This document shows, in pieces, positions 43,389-53,186 of a stretch of 64,000 nucleotides of DNA. Position numbers and translations under genes: made by a program. Each line of letters begins with the position of its first letter. Position 1 is the stretch's first letter. The notes beneath the pieces were generated by a model that saw only the letters and a list, made by a program, of their open reading frames with translations, made no database searches and was not told the origin of the DNA. Source of the DNA: an uncultured Paracoccaceae bacterium (GTDB lineage Bacteria; Pseudomonadota; Alphaproteobacteria; Rhodobacterales; Rhodobacteraceae); NCBI GenBank assembly GCA_947497065.1, contig CANMEQ010000001.1, positions 613,076 through 677,075 of the forward strand. Direction: 5' to 3'.

Positions 43389-45191
43389 ATGGCATTAAAT
43401 TCAACAATCGACCGCGTCACAGATCGTATCATCGCACGAAGCGAAGGTGCGCGGAAAACTTATCTGGACCGTATGGCAGCAGCGGCGGCCGAAGGCCCGC
43501 GGCGCGCGCATTTGACCTGTGGCAACCAAGCCCACGCCTATGCAGCCATGGGCCAAGACAAAGACAGCCTTGTGGCGGAGCGTACGCCCAACATCGGGAT
43601 CATCACGGCCTACAACGACATGCTGTCGGCGCACCAACCGTTTGAGACCTTTCCAAACCAGATCCGCGAAGCTGCGCGCGCTTTAGGCGGCACGGCCCAA
43701 GTGGCGGGCGGCGTACCTGCCATGTGTGACGGGGTGACCCAAGGCCAAACAGGCATGGAATTGTCGCTCTTTTCACGGGATGTGATTGCTTTGGCGGCGG
43801 GCGTTGGCCTGTCACACAACGTGTTTGATTCCGCCTTGTACCTAGGCGTTTGCGACAAAATCGTTCCCGGTTTGATTATCGCTGCAGCCACCTTCGGCTA
43901 TATCCCCGGCCTGTTTGTGCCCGCGGGCCCGATGGTGTCTGGCCTACCCAATGATGAAAAGGGCAAGGTGCGTCAGGAATTCGCGAAAGGCAACATTGGC
44001 CGCGAAGAGCTAATGAAAGCCGAGATGGCGTCCTACCACGGGCCGGGTACCTGCACGTTCTACGGCACGGCCAACACCAACCAGATGTTGATGGAATTCA
44101 TGGGCCTGCACCTGCCGGGCGCGTCTTTCGTCAATCCGGGCACCGAATTGCGCGAGGCGCTGACCACAGCGGCCACACAACGCGCGCTGGAGATCACAGC
44201 CCTTGGTAATGACTACACCCCTGTGTCGGACATTTTGGACGAAAAGGCCTTTGTAAATGGCTTGGTCGGTTTGATGGCCACCGGTGGATCCACCAACCTT
44301 GTGCTGCACCTGCCTGCCATGGCGCGCGCGGCGGGGGTTATTCTCGATCTGGAAGATTTCTCTGATCTGTCTGCGGCGACGCCTCTGATGGCAAAGGTCT
44401 ATCCAAACGGGTTGGCGGACGTGAACCACTTCCACGCAGCAGGCGGTTTACAGTTTATGATCGGTGACCTGCTCGAGGCTGGATTGCTGCATGAAGACGT
44501 GAAAACAGTCGCGGGTGCAGGGCTCAGCCATTATGCAAAAGACCCGAAATTCAGAGACGGTGGCGTTGTATATTCGGATGGTCCGAAGGAAACGCTAAAC
44601 GATCGTATTTTGCGCCCTTCTGCAGATCCGTTCCAACCCCAAGGTGGTTTGGTGCAGCTCAGCGGAAATATCGGTCGCGGTGTGATCAAGATTTCCGCCG
44701 TCGCACCGGACCGCCACGTGGTTGAAGCCCCTGTGCGTGTTTTCCATGAGCAACACGATGTGAAGGCGGCGTTCCAAGCGGGCGAATTTACCGAAGACAC
44801 GATTGTTGTTGTCCGCTTCCAAGGGCCAAAATCAAACGGCATGCCAGAATTGCACTCGCTGACACCGACATTGGCGGTTCTGCAGGACCGTGGCTTGAGG
44901 GTGGCTTTGGTCACGGATGGCCGCATGTCTGGCGCCTCTGGCAAGGTGCCATCAGCCATTCACGTCGCCCCCGAGGCGGCAGACGGTGGCCCGATTTCGC
45001 TGCTGCGCGATGGGGACATCGTGCGTTTGGATGCTGACGCAGGCACATTGGAATGCCTGACTGACCTATCGGACCGCCAACCGGCTGTCGCGGATTTGAC
45101 AGGAAACGGCAACGGTGTAGGCCGTGAATTGTTTGAGGTCTTCCGTAATCAGGTTGGACCCTCTACAGATGGCGCAGGAGTGGTCGTCTAG
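43389..45191 (+). CDS. edd: Phosphogluconate dehydratase
   Basis: 600 residues from the ATG at 43389. Edd dehydrates 6-phosphogluconate to KDPG. It belongs to the IlvD/Edd Fe-S family, with [49 protein letters not shown] and [19 protein letters not shown]. eda follows 71 bases later, giving the complete lower Entner-Doudoroff step pair. Confidence 0.97.
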   Translation: MALNSTIDRVTDRIIARSEGARKTYLDRMAAAAAEGPRRAHLTCGNQAHAYAAMGQDKDSLVAERTPNIGIITAYNDMLSAHQPFETFPNQIREAARALGGTAQVAGGVPAMCDGVTQGQTGMELSLFSRDVIALAAGVGLSHNVFDSALYLGVCDKIVPGLIIAAATFGYIPGLFVPAGPMVSGLPNDEKGKVRQEFAKGNIGREELMKAEMASYHGPGTCTFYGTANTNQMLMEFMGLHLPGASFVNPGTELREALTTAATQRALEITALGNDYTPVSDILDEKAFVNGLVGLMATGGSTNLVLHLPAMARAAGVILDLEDFSDLSAATPLMAKVYPNGLADVNHFHAAGGLQFMIGDLLEAGLLHEDVKTVAGAGLSHYAKDPKFRDGGVVYSDGPKETLNDRILRPSADPFQPQGGLVQLSGNIGRGVIKISAVAPDRHVVEAPVRVFHEQHDVKAAFQAGEFTEDTIVVVRFQGPKSNGMPELHSLTPTLAVLQDRGLRVALVTDGRMSGASGKVPSAIHVAPEAADGGPISLLRDGDIVRLDADAGTLECLTDLSDRQPAVADLTGNGNGVGRELFEVFRNQVGPSTDGAGVVV

Positions 45192-45216
45192 TATACCACT
45201 TTACTTACTCACTTGT

Positions 45217-45242
45217 GTCAGCAGGGCTGCGGCGTTGCTGAC
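45217..45242 (+). other. 7-bp dyad between edd and eda
   Basis: GTCAGCA (45217-45223) and TGCTGAC (45236-45242) are exact reverse complements with a 12-base loop. No T-run follows. It could be an mRNA hairpin that sets relative edd/eda levels. Confidence 0.35.
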
Positions 45243-45262
45243 GATCCGCAAAGGAAACGAAT

Positions 45263-45904
45263 ATGACACCCGAACAAGCTTCTATTGAGGCCGCAAAAGT
45301 CTGCCAACTGGCCCCGGTCGTCCCCGTTATCGTGGTTGATGATGCCGCCACCGCTGGCGATCTGGCCAAAGCGCTGGTCACAGGTGGCCTGCCCGCATTG
45401 GAAGTCACCCTGCGCACCCCTGCCGCATTGGACGCGATCCGCGAGATGGCAAAAGTTGAAGGTGGCGTTGTTGGTGCGGGCACATTGCTGACCCCTGCTG
45501 ACGTTGAAGCCGCAAAAGAAGCCGGTGCAACCTTCGGCGTGTCGCCCGGTGCGACTGACCGTTTGCTCGACGCCTGTGAAGCCAACGACCTGCCGTTGTT
45601 GCCCGGTGCGGCCTCGGCATCCGAAGCGATGCGTTTGTTGGAGCGCGGCTACACGGTACAAAAGTTCTTCCCCGCTGGGGCGGCAGGCGGCGCGCCGCTG
45701 CTCAAAGGGATTGGCGCACCGATCCCGCAGGTGAAGTTCTGCCCGACCGGTGGCGTGTCTTTGGCCAACGCCAATGACTATCTGTCGCTGAGCAACGTGA
45801 TCTGTGTGGGTGGGTCTTGGGTGGCCCCAACATCCATGGTGAATGCAGGCGACTGGGCTGGCATCACGGCACTGGCCGCTGAAGCGTCTAAACTGGCGCG
45901 TTAA
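45263..45904 (+). CDS. eda: 2-dehydro-3-deoxy-phosphogluconate aldolase
   Basis: 213 residues. It cleaves KDPG to pyruvate and glyceraldehyde-3-phosphate. Active-site segments: PALEVTLRTPAALDAI (Glu), VGAGTLLTPADVEAA, and the Schiff-base lysine in YTVQKFFPAGAAGG. AGGAAA precedes the ATG. Its TAA shares TTAA with the stop of the convergent gene. Confidence 0.97.
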   Translation: MTPEQASIEAAKVCQLAPVVPVIVVDDAATAGDLAKALVTGGLPALEVTLRTPAALDAIREMAKVEGGVVGAGTLLTPADVEAAKEAGATFGVSPGATDRLLDACEANDLPLLPGAASASEAMRLLERGYTVQKFFPAGAAGGAPLLKGIGAPIPQVKFCPTGGVSLANANDYLSLSNVICVGGSWVAPTSMVNAGDWAGITALAAEASKLAR

Positions 45905-46173
45905 TTCTGTTCCTCTACGCGGGCGCGGCGACCGCCGCGTCTGCGTGGGGTGAGCGATGGGGCAAGCCCATCGCGCAACGTTGCGGTCATCGGATGATCG
46001 GTGGGTTTGTCTGCGTGGCGTTCTAAAAGCCCAGCGATACCAGCGGTTGCTTTACCCTGATAGCTCAACGCCCAATCCAAGAAAATCGAACGACATTCAG
46101 GCGCGGTGATGCCATCGATGGCATAGGCATCGGTGATCAGGCCCTTTGGGTCCAATGTGTCTTTGTTGGTCAT
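45901..46173 (-). CDS. Conserved hypothetical protein coupled to glnE
   Basis: 90 residues, soluble. Begins MTNKDTLDPKGLITDAYAIDG, with IFLDWALSYQG and a basic end (PRRRGGRRARVEEQN). Its ATG overlaps the glnE stop by four bases, so it is translationally coupled to glnE. A role linked to nitrogen control is possible only by association. No family is recognised. Confidence 0.75.
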   Translation of the reverse strand: MTNKDTLDPKGLITDAYAIDGITAPECRSIFLDWALSYQGKATAGIAGLLERHADKPTDHPMTATLRDGLAPSLTPRRRGGRRARVEEQN

Positions 46174-48923
46174 GGCGCGCCTATTAAAATGCGATCGATC
46201 GTGGCCGCCGCAGCGGTACTGCAGGTTTGCATCTGATGCGCCAAATCTTCAAGACTTTCCGCACCCGTTTCCCGCAGGATCAGCCTACGGCCGCCTTCGC
46301 CCAGTTTGTCGACGTTCAAACCGCCACCCTGCAAAAGCTGCGCTGCAACTTGAACGGTCCAGCACAATTGAGCGGCGTCTGTGAGCGCGTTTTGATCCGC
46401 GCTGTTCAATCCCGCGGCAGCGACCTGCTCCATAGTTGCGCGGCCGGTGTTGCCAGCCCGCAAGGCCAGGGTTTGTCCGGCCAGTTCAACATCTTGCAAG
46501 CGCCCCGCCCCGATTTTCGCATCAAAGGGGCCGTCCATCGATTTGGCCTCTGCGATGCGGCGGCGCATATCTGCGACATCCGCCAACACGGTTTCACCCG
46601 TGGCTTTCGCAGCGAGAACCCGTGCACGAACAGCCTCGACATCTGCCGCGAGCGCCGCATCGCCGGCAACCACCCGCGCCCGCGTTAACGCCAGATGCTC
46701 CCAGGTCCAGGCTTGTTCCATCTGATAGGTTTCGAACCCAGAAAAGGCCGTGGCCACGGGCCCTTGCCCGCCACTTGGGCGCAGGCGCATATCAACCTCG
46801 TACAGACGCCCTTCGGACATCGGGGCGGATAGGGCTGTCACCAAGGCTTGTGTCAGGCGCGCATAATAGGGGCGCGTTGCCAAGCTGCGTGGCCCGTCCG
46901 ACGCGTCTTGTCTTTGGCCGTCATAGATCACGATGAGATCGAGATCGGAAGCCGCATGCAAGCGCCCAGCCCCAAGCGATCCCATCCCAAGTACGACTGC
47001 CCCCCGACCTGGAGGCGGACCATGCTTTTTGGCGAAATGTTCAACGACCACAGGAAAAAGTGCCTCTATGACCGCCTGTGCTAAATCAGCATATTGAACG
47101 CCCGCCGTATCTGCATCGATCAGATTGCGCAGGTAATGCACGCCGATCCGGAAATGCCATTCTTTCATCCAGCGACGGGCCGCATCGAGCCGTGTTTCAT
47201 AGTCAGATGCGTTGTCCAATTTGGATTTGAGGGCCGTATGCAAGCCCGCTTGACCGGGCCAGTCTGAAAAGAAATCACCACCGATCACCGCGTCAAACAC
47301 GGCCGCGTTGCGGCCTAAATATTGTGCCAACGCTGGTGCGGTTGCCGCGATATCAACGATAAGCTGTGTTAGCTGCGGATTGGCGTCGAACAAGGAGAAA
47401 ATCTGCACGCCCGCAGGGAGGCCGGACAAAAACCCATCAAAGGCCAATAGCGCCTCTTCAGGTTTGGCGGCATCTTGCAGGGCCGCCAAAATACGCGGTT
47501 TCAGGCGACCAAAAATCTCCACGGCGCGATCGGACCGCAAGGCCGGATAGGTCAGCCAACGGTCTGTGATGGTCGTCCCGAAGGCTGGTGCGGGGGCCGC
47601 TTCGCTGGGGGCAAAGAACCCTTCCGTGAGGGCGTGTACCTCTTCCAGCCGCGCCGTGAGATCGGCGCGCAATGCGGTGTCTTCGGTGCCCATGAAGGCG
47701 GCCAAACGCGCAAAGCCGTCGTCGGTGCTCGGAAGGTCGTGGGTTTGGGCGTCGCCGATCATCTGCAACCTGTGTTCGACCTCGCGGTGAGCGCGGTAAT
47801 GATCGGTGAGGACCGTGGCTTCTGCCTGTTGGACCCAGCCTGCATCAACCAACGCGGCCAAGCCATCGACGGTGCCGCGACACCGCAAAGCCGGATCGCG
47901 CCCGCCGGCAATAAGCTGGCGGGTTTGAGTGAAAAACTCGATCTCGCGGATGCCACCACGGCCGAGTTTCATGTTATGACGAGGCAGGCTGATTGGCCCC
48001 CCGAGGCCCTTGTGCTCGCGAATGCGCAACCGCATGTCGTGGGCGTCTTGAATGGCAACAAAATCAAGATGTTTGCGCCACACAAAGGGCCTCAGAGTTT
48101 CCAAGAACCTCTCGCCAGCGGCGATGTCGCCCGCAGCCGCGCGCGCCTTGATATAGGCTGCGCGTTCCCATGTGCGGCCAACGCTTTCGTAATACCGCTC
48201 CGCCGCTTCCATTGATAAACACACAGGTGTGGCGGATGGATCTGGGCGCAGACGCAGGTCGGTTCGGAAGACATAGCCGTCGCCTGTCATGTCGCTAAGC
48301 AGCGCCGCCATTTTACGTGTCACGCGAATGAAGGATGCGCGTGCATCGTGGAAGTCATCTGGGTCGAAGCGGGTTTCATCAAAGAGGCAAATCAAGTCGA
48401 TATCGCTGGAGTAGTTCAGCTCAAGCGCACCACCTTTGCCCATCGCCAAGCAAACCATTCCGCCTGCGGTGACAGCGTCCTCTGGTCCCTGCCCTGGCAA
48501 TTTTCCACGTTTGATTTCGGCGGCCACAAGTCGTTGCAGTGCGACATGGACCGCACCGTCTGCCAATCGCGATAGGGCGTGCGTGACGTCCTCTAGCGAC
48601 CAAACGCCGCCCAAATCGGCTAGTGCCGTGAGCAAGGCGATGCGCCGCTTTGCTTGACGAAGGCCTGAGGGCAGATCGGAAAGTTCCAATGTGGCAAGAG
48701 CTGCCAACTCTTCGTCCAAAGCGGTCTCCGGTGCGTCCAACGCAGAGCGCAACCACGCACCATCGCGGCGCATAAGACCCGCCAGATAACCGCTGCAACC
48801 GGCGGCGCCAGAGATCAGATTGCGCACTTCGGGTCCGAAATCACCGAAAGGATCGGCGGCTTCACGGCCTAAAACGGCATCAAACGGGATCGGGCTACGG
48901 GTCATACGGGATGTAAATGTCAT
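46170..48923 (-). CDS. glnE: Bifunctional glutamine synthetase adenylyltransferase / adenylyl-removing enzyme
   Basis: 917 residues from the ATG at 48923; 48905 is an alternative start. It adenylylates and deadenylylates glutamine synthetase in response to PII proteins. Two nucleotidyltransferase domains are seen: MGKGGALELNYSSDIDLICL (N-terminal half) and LGMGSLGAGRLHAASDLDLIV (C-terminal half), both with the D-x-D pair. Each is followed by helical regions (RLRPDPSATPVCLSMEAAERYY and MRLRPSGGQGPVATAFSGFETY). Length is close to the E. coli protein. Confidence 0.95.
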   Translation of the reverse strand: MTFTSRMTRSPIPFDAVLGREAADPFGDFGPEVRNLISGAAGCSGYLAGLMRRDGAWLRSALDAPETALDEELAALATLELSDLPSGLRQAKRRIALLTALADLGGVWSLEDVTHALSRLADGAVHVALQRLVAAEIKRGKLPGQGPEDAVTAGGMVCLAMGKGGALELNYSSDIDLICLFDETRFDPDDFHDARASFIRVTRKMAALLSDMTGDGYVFRTDLRLRPDPSATPVCLSMEAAERYYESVGRTWERAAYIKARAAAGDIAAGERFLETLRPFVWRKHLDFVAIQDAHDMRLRIREHKGLGGPISLPRHNMKLGRGGIREIEFFTQTRQLIAGGRDPALRCRGTVDGLAALVDAGWVQQAEATVLTDHYRAHREVEHRLQMIGDAQTHDLPSTDDGFARLAAFMGTEDTALRADLTARLEEVHALTEGFFAPSEAAPAPAFGTTITDRWLTYPALRSDRAVEIFGRLKPRILAALQDAAKPEEALLAFDGFLSGLPAGVQIFSLFDANPQLTQLIVDIAATAPALAQYLGRNAAVFDAVIGGDFFSDWPGQAGLHTALKSKLDNASDYETRLDAARRWMKEWHFRIGVHYLRNLIDADTAGVQYADLAQAVIEALFPVVVEHFAKKHGPPPGRGAVVLGMGSLGAGRLHAASDLDLIVIYDGQRQDASDGPRSLATRPYYARLTQALVTALSAPMSEGRLYEVDMRLRPSGGQGPVATAFSGFETYQMEQAWTWEHLALTRARVVAGDAALAADVEAVRARVLAAKATGETVLADVADMRRRIAEAKSMDGPFDAKIGAGRLQDVELAGQTLALRAGNTGRATMEQVAAAGLNSADQNALTDAAQLCWTVQVAAQLLQGGGLNVDKLGEGGRRLILRETGAESLEDLAHQMQTCSTAAAATIDRILIGAP

Positions 48924-49081
48924 TTCGCAAGTGTGCGGGCCTCTGCGGAGGAGTTCAACCGGTCTGACCATATTTGGAGAGCGATTTGCGGGGCCAAAAG
49001 AGGAACTGGCGCATGCCGGTAATCTACGGGAGAGCAAAGTAACGAAATTGCGGAGTGCCGCGCCTGCGTGCGACCGTTTCT

Positions 49082-49157
49082 AGAGGGGCGACGGGTGCGA
49101 TTTTCGGGTCTCCCCCCCGCGGCGCGCCCTCTCGGCACCCAATTCTTTTTCTTTTTA
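49082..49157 (+). other. Structured GC-rich element followed by T-rich tract, possible terminator or small RNA end
   Basis: GGGTGC (49093) can pair with GCACCC (49135), and AGAGGG (49082) with CCCTCT (49127). The two pairings cross each other, so they are alternatives or a pseudoknot. A T-rich run (AATTCTTTTTCTTTTT) follows on the plus strand. The element lies in the 363-base gap between the divergent glnE and DUF2852 genes, where no plus-strand gene ends. The left part of the gap (48924-49081) shows no convincing ORF. Confidence 0.3.
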
Positions 49158-49177
49158 ATCAACGTCTTAATATGTAA

Positions 49178-49196
49178 ATGTAAAAAACATTTACAT
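49178..49196. promoter_or_regulatory. Palindromic operator, copy 1, upstream of the DUF2852 gene
   Basis: ATGTAAAAAACATTTACAT: half-sites ATGTAAA and TTTACAT around five bases. It differs from copy 2 (49237-49255) at three positions, two of which change symmetrically in the half-sites. It is embedded in a longer 9-bp dyad (ATGTAAATG / CATTTACAT, 49172-49196). Confidence 0.65.
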
Positions 49197-49236
49197 CACA
49201 TCTTGCCAGACAGCGCCGAGTTCCCCATTTCTATTA

Positions 49237-49255
49237 ATGTGAAAAGCATTCACAT
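49237..49255. promoter_or_regulatory. Palindromic operator, copy 2, upstream of the DUF2852 gene
   Basis: ATGTGAAAAGCATTCACAT: half-sites ATGTGAA and TTCACAT around five bases. It starts exactly 59 bases after copy 1 and 50 bases before the ATG of the DUF2852 gene. Confidence 0.65.
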
Positions 49256-49286
49256 ACACACAAACGCACACAATGGAGCACCCCGC

Positions 49287-49724
49287 ATGACCACTTCGTC
49301 CACCAACATCGACTATTCGGCCCCCTATGCCCGTCCGGTGAAAGACGGCAATTGGTTCCAACGCAGCGAAGCCTGGCTTGATGCCCGCGGCAAAGGCGCA
49401 TGGATCGCAGCGATGGTTTTGGGGTTCATCTTTGTGTGGCCCGTTGGCCTCGCCCTTCTTGCCTATATGATATGGAGCAAACGTATGTTTTCAGGAAATT
49501 GCGCATCCAAACGCGCCCACCACACAGCACACCGTGGCGCATTGCGCCCCTCTGGGAATTCTGCATTTGATGCCTACAAAGCGGACACGTTGCGCCGCCT
49601 GGAAGACGAGCAGAACAACTTCGAAGAGTTTCTGAAGCGCCTGCGTGAGGCGAAAGACAAAGCCGAATTTGATCAGTTCATGGAAGACCGTGCGGACCGC
49701 ACAGCACATGATACCCAAGACTAA
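49287..49724 (+). CDS. DUF2852 domain-containing membrane protein
   Basis: 145 residues from the ATG at 49287, with GGAG upstream. A short soluble start, one or two transmembrane passes (GAWIAAMVLGFIFVWPVGLALLAYMIW), a basic segment, and a C-terminal coiled coil (DTLRRLEDEQNNFEEFLKRL). The family is common in Rhodobacteraceae and of unknown function. Two copies of a 19-bp palindrome lie in the promoter region, so expression is probably tightly regulated. A terminator follows. Confidence 0.8.
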   Translation: MTTSSTNIDYSAPYARPVKDGNWFQRSEAWLDARGKGAWIAAMVLGFIFVWPVGLALLAYMIWSKRMFSGNCASKRAHHTAHRGALRPSGNSAFDAYKADTLRRLEDEQNNFEEFLKRLREAKDKAEFDQFMEDRADRTAHDTQD

Positions 49725-49744
49725 CCTGCCTTTATCGGCAAACC

Positions 49745-49774
49745 AAACGCCCATCCGCATGCGGGTGGGCGTTT
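49745..49774 (+). terminator. Terminator after the DUF2852 gene
   Basis: AAACGCCCA pairs with TGGGCGTTT, with an inner CCGC-AT-GCGG. The T-run is short (TTT then C), so termination may be partial. Confidence 0.65.
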
Positions 49775-49907
49775 CAGTGCGTCTTGATCTGCCCCGTTCA
49801 CTTATCGAAGCCCCCAGAAACTGCGGGGTTGGCGCGGGGCAGTGCAACCGCTACGATACCTAAAAATGGGTCAGTCTCGGCCACTTACAGGGTACTCTCA
49901 GGTCACG

Positions 49908-50741
49908 ATGCGTCACAGCCTCCCAATCGCCCCGCAGTTTTACGTCACTGCGCCCCAGCCTTGCCCCTATTTGGCGGACCGGATGGAACGTAAATTGTTT
50001 ACGGCGCTCCAAGGTGATGCGGCTGAAAAGCTGAATGACAGCCTATCAAAGCAAGGGTTCCGCCGATCACAAAACGTGCTGTACCGCCCGTCGTGCGCGG
50101 ATTGTAACGCCTGCCTGTCTGCGCGCATTCGTGTTGCGGATTTTAGCCCCAGTAAAAGTCAGAAACGTGTTTCCAAACGCAACGCATTCTTGAGCCGCAG
50201 CGCATCGTCCCCTTGGGCGACAGAGGCTCAATATGCATTGTTTCGCGACTACCTCGACAGTCGGCATGCCACTGGTGGGATGGCCGATATGGATCTGTTT
50301 GAATTTGCAGCGATGGTGGAAGAGACGCCCATTCGCACCCGCCTGATTGAATACAAAGAAGCCGAAGCGCAGACCTTGGATGACCCATATGAGGGGCTGC
50401 GCGCGGTGTGTCTGACGGATATTTTGGAAGACGGGGTGTCGATGGTTTATTCGTTCTTCGACCCTGCGTTGATGCGCAATTCTTTGGGGACTTATCTGAT
50501 CCTTGATCATATCGAGATCGCTCGGAACCTCGGGCTGCCTTACGTGTATTTGGGCTATTGGGTGCCTGGGTCTGACAAGATGGGCTACAAGGCGAATTTC
50601 AAAGGTGTTGAGATTTACCGCGATGGGGCGTGGGAAACGCTGACCCATCCAGATGATTATTCGGCCGATATCCACCCGATGTCCGTGGAGCCTATTGCCG
50701 AACAAGTCGCTCGGATCGACCTGCCTGACGGCCAAGGGTAG
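49908..50741 (+). CDS. bpt: Aspartate/glutamate leucyltransferase (N-end rule, Bpt type)
   Basis: 277 residues from the ATG at 49908, with AGG eight bases upstream. It transfers leucine from Leu-tRNA to N-terminal Asp or Glu, marking proteins for ClpSAP. Seen: [41 protein letters not shown] and [22 protein letters not shown]. It is the ATE/Bpt family; the bacterial two-domain form of this length is Bpt. Confidence 0.93.
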   Translation: MRHSLPIAPQFYVTAPQPCPYLADRMERKLFTALQGDAAEKLNDSLSKQGFRRSQNVLYRPSCADCNACLSARIRVADFSPSKSQKRVSKRNAFLSRSASSPWATEAQYALFRDYLDSRHATGGMADMDLFEFAAMVEETPIRTRLIEYKEAEAQTLDDPYEGLRAVCLTDILEDGVSMVYSFFDPALMRNSLGTYLILDHIEIARNLGLPYVYLGYWVPGSDKMGYKANFKGVEIYRDGAWETLTHPDDYSADIHPMSVEPIAEQVARIDLPDGQG

Positions 50742-50779
50742 ACGTCGGAAACCTGAGACCATTCTAGACATGGCATGCA

Positions 50780-50810
50780 AAAAGGGCGCCCGGTTGGGGC
50801 GCCCTTCTTT
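50780..50810. terminator. Bidirectional terminator between bpt and the TRAP operon
   Basis: AAGGGCGCCC (50782-50791) and GGGCGCCCTT (50797-50806) pair perfectly around GGTTG, with A-runs before and CTTTG after. It lies between two convergent gene ends. Confidence 0.9.
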
Positions 50811-50834
50811 GTTTCATACCCTTCACCGAAGAGG

Positions 50835-53186
50835 TTACTTCAGCAGGTTCGGCACAATCGTTACGATGCTTGGGAAGAAGGCCAAGATCGCAAGGCCCGC
50901 CACTTGGATCAGCACGAAAGGTGCAACACCGCGGTAAATATGGCCTGTGGTGACTTCTTTGGGTGCCACGCCACGCAGGTAGAACAGCGCGAAGCCGAAC
51001 GGCGGTGTCAGGAACGACGTCTGAAGGTTCACCGCGATCATGATTGTCACCCACTTCGGATCGAATGTTCCGCCGTAAATCACGGGCCCCACAATCGGGA
51101 TCACGATGTAGATGATTTCCAAGAAGTCGAGCACGAACCCAAGGACGAACAACACCAGCATAACGATCAGGAACACGGTCCATTCATCATCAAACGAGCG
51201 CAAGAATTGCTGGATGTAATGTTCGCCGCCGAAGGAAATGACGACCAAGTTCAACAATTGCGACCCGATCAGGATGGTGAACACCATGGATGTCACCTTC
51301 GCCGTTTCGCGCACAACGGGTGTGAGCACGCCACCCAACCACAAAACGGCACAGGCGTAGAACAGGCCGAACATGGAAAACAGGAACATGGAGAACGCGA
51401 AGATGAAGGCCAGTTGGTCTTCGAAGGCCACGTTTTCCTGCCCGATGCGCATGTCAAAGTTGACACCCACGATCAACAGCAAAGCCACAGCCCCTGTCGC
51501 CAACAAGATGATCTTGCCGGATTTTTCCTGATCCGCCAGTTTGCGGTAGGCCGCCAGCATGATCGCCCCACCTGCGCCAAGTGCGGCAGCCGGTGTTGGA
51601 TTGGTGATACCGCCAAGGATCGAGCCCAGCACAGCCACGATTAACACGAGCGGTGGGAACACCACGCGCAGCAGATCGTTTTTGGCCAGACGCGCCATGG
51701 CAAATCGCATGGACCAAAGCACCAACAGAAGCGGCAGAATAATGATCAAGGTGGTCACGCCCGGCGTGGTCAACGGATTGATCAGCACGATATCGGCCAA
51801 CAAGATCAGCGCGATGCCCCCTGCCCCGATGATCAGCGGCATAGGGTCGGACGATGGCGATACACCGCGTGCGGTGGTCAAAACCAGCGCCATCAACAGC
51901 GCCATGATGCCCAAACCCGTGCCAATCACAGGTGCCGTTGCAACCTTTTCGGCAACCCGCTCAGCGCGCTCTTCGTCGCTGAGAGCCCGAGCTTGCTCAA
52001 CACCGCCTGCATCGTCGATGGCTTGTTGTTCAGCGAGCGCCGTTGACCATGCCTCTTCACCGTGCAGTTCCAACATGGAGGCTGCACATTCGTCAGACAC
52101 GTTTGTGCGCAGGCTTGCTGTTTGACCGGAGTCGGTGAAGCTGTCGACAATCACAGACTGGCTGCCAACGACGCCGAGGTTCATCAAGAAGACCAACAAA
52201 ATGATCAAACCGCCCGGTACAGCCAAGAACCATGTCAGGCTTTCATTGCGGGTGATGGGTTCGCCATTGGCGGATCCTGTATCGACCGCTGGTGCTTTGG
52301 CCGGGTTCAAAAGCGCGAAACCGAAGGCGTAGGCCGCATAGAGGAACGCCAACATGATACCCGGCAGCAAGGCCGCTTGGAACAATGTCCCGACGGAGAC
52401 AACCGCAGGCTCGCCAAGATAGGTCAGCGCATCGGTACACCCTGCCAGTTGAGCGCGTTCTTCTTGCGCGGCAGAGTATAGATCCCCCGCCAAGGTGCCC
52501 AGCAGAACGATTACGATAGAAGGCGGAATGATTTGCCCCAGCGTGCCCGACGCAGCAATGACGCCTGTGGCGAGTTCTTTCGAATAGCCCGCCCGCAACA
52601 TAGTTGGCAAAGACAGCAAACCCATGGTCACAACTGTGGCGCCAACGATACCGGTCGAGGCTGCGAGAAACGCACCAACAACAACAACCGAGACCGCCAA
52701 ACCGCCAGGTAAACCGCCAAACACGCGCGACATGGTAGTCAGCAAATCATCTGCGATTTTGGAACGTTCAAGTGTGATGCCCATCAGAACGAACATCAGA
52801 ACCGCCAAAAGCGTTTCGATAGACTGCCCCGCCAGAACACGTTCGTTCATGCGGTTCACAACAAAGGACACATTCCGGTCCAGCGCGGTTTCCCAACCGC
52901 CCACAAAAACATGTTCTGCAATGCGTGGCAGATCGGGATATCTGAACACCGATATGGTGTCGGGCCGGATGCCTTCGGCAATGAGGGCCGCATATTCAGC
53001 CGTTCCGGTATCGATCGCTTGGTGGATCAGATAGCCGCCAGAATCCAACGCCGCGATAATTGCGAATGAAATGATCGCCGAGCCACCGATGGCAAATGCC
53101 ACCGGGAAGCCAGACAGGATACCTGCGAACAAGCACAGGAATACGATGATGAGGCCTATTTCTACGCCATCAAGTCCGAACAGCAT
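50835..53186 (-). CDS. TRAP transporter large permease subunit, enlarged form
   Basis: 783 residues, far longer than the usual DctM (about 430). The DctM core is clear: IGLIIVFLCLFAGILSGFPVAFAIGG, LGQIIPPSIVIVLLG, DFLEIIYIVIPIVGPVIYG and LQTSFLTPPFGFALFYLRGVAP. Extra hydrophilic insertions occur near residues 50-115 (DTGTAEYAALIAEGIRPDT) and 335-420 (DECAASMLELHGEEAW and an acidic helical stretch), plus additional helices in the middle. The TRAP family moves carboxylates, amino acids or osmolytes with Na+. It overlaps the small-subunit gene by one base. Confidence 0.9.
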   Translation of the reverse strand: MLFGLDGVEIGLIIVFLCLFAGILSGFPVAFAIGGSAIISFAIIAALDSGGYLIHQAIDTGTAEYAALIAEGIRPDTISVFRYPDLPRIAEHVFVGGWETALDRNVSFVVNRMNERVLAGQSIETLLAVLMFVLMGITLERSKIADDLLTTMSRVFGGLPGGLAVSVVVVGAFLAASTGIVGATVVTMGLLSLPTMLRAGYSKELATGVIAASGTLGQIIPPSIVIVLLGTLAGDLYSAAQEERAQLAGCTDALTYLGEPAVVSVGTLFQAALLPGIMLAFLYAAYAFGFALLNPAKAPAVDTGSANGEPITRNESLTWFLAVPGGLIILLVFLMNLGVVGSQSVIVDSFTDSGQTASLRTNVSDECAASMLELHGEEAWSTALAEQQAIDDAGGVEQARALSDEERAERVAEKVATAPVIGTGLGIMALLMALVLTTARGVSPSSDPMPLIIGAGGIALILLADIVLINPLTTPGVTTLIIILPLLLVLWSMRFAMARLAKNDLLRVVFPPLVLIVAVLGSILGGITNPTPAAALGAGGAIMLAAYRKLADQEKSGKIILLATGAVALLLIVGVNFDMRIGQENVAFEDQLAFIFAFSMFLFSMFGLFYACAVLWLGGVLTPVVRETAKVTSMVFTILIGSQLLNLVVISFGGEHYIQQFLRSFDDEWTVFLIVMLVLFVLGFVLDFLEIIYIVIPIVGPVIYGGTFDPKWVTIMIAVNLQTSFLTPPFGFALFYLRGVAPKEVTTGHIYRGVAPFVLIQVAGLAILAFFPSIVTIVPNLLK

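Noticed and set aside
49040..49142. Possible tRNA ending near 49142 (partial acceptor-like pairing TGCCGCG with CTCGGCA)
   Set aside because: No D-stem, anticodon stem or proper T-loop can be formed around it.
48920..49162. Minus-strand frame with Arg-rich product upstream of glnE
   Set aside because: It crosses the GC-rich structured region and the glnE start, has no ribosome site and reads like translated structural sequence rather than protein.
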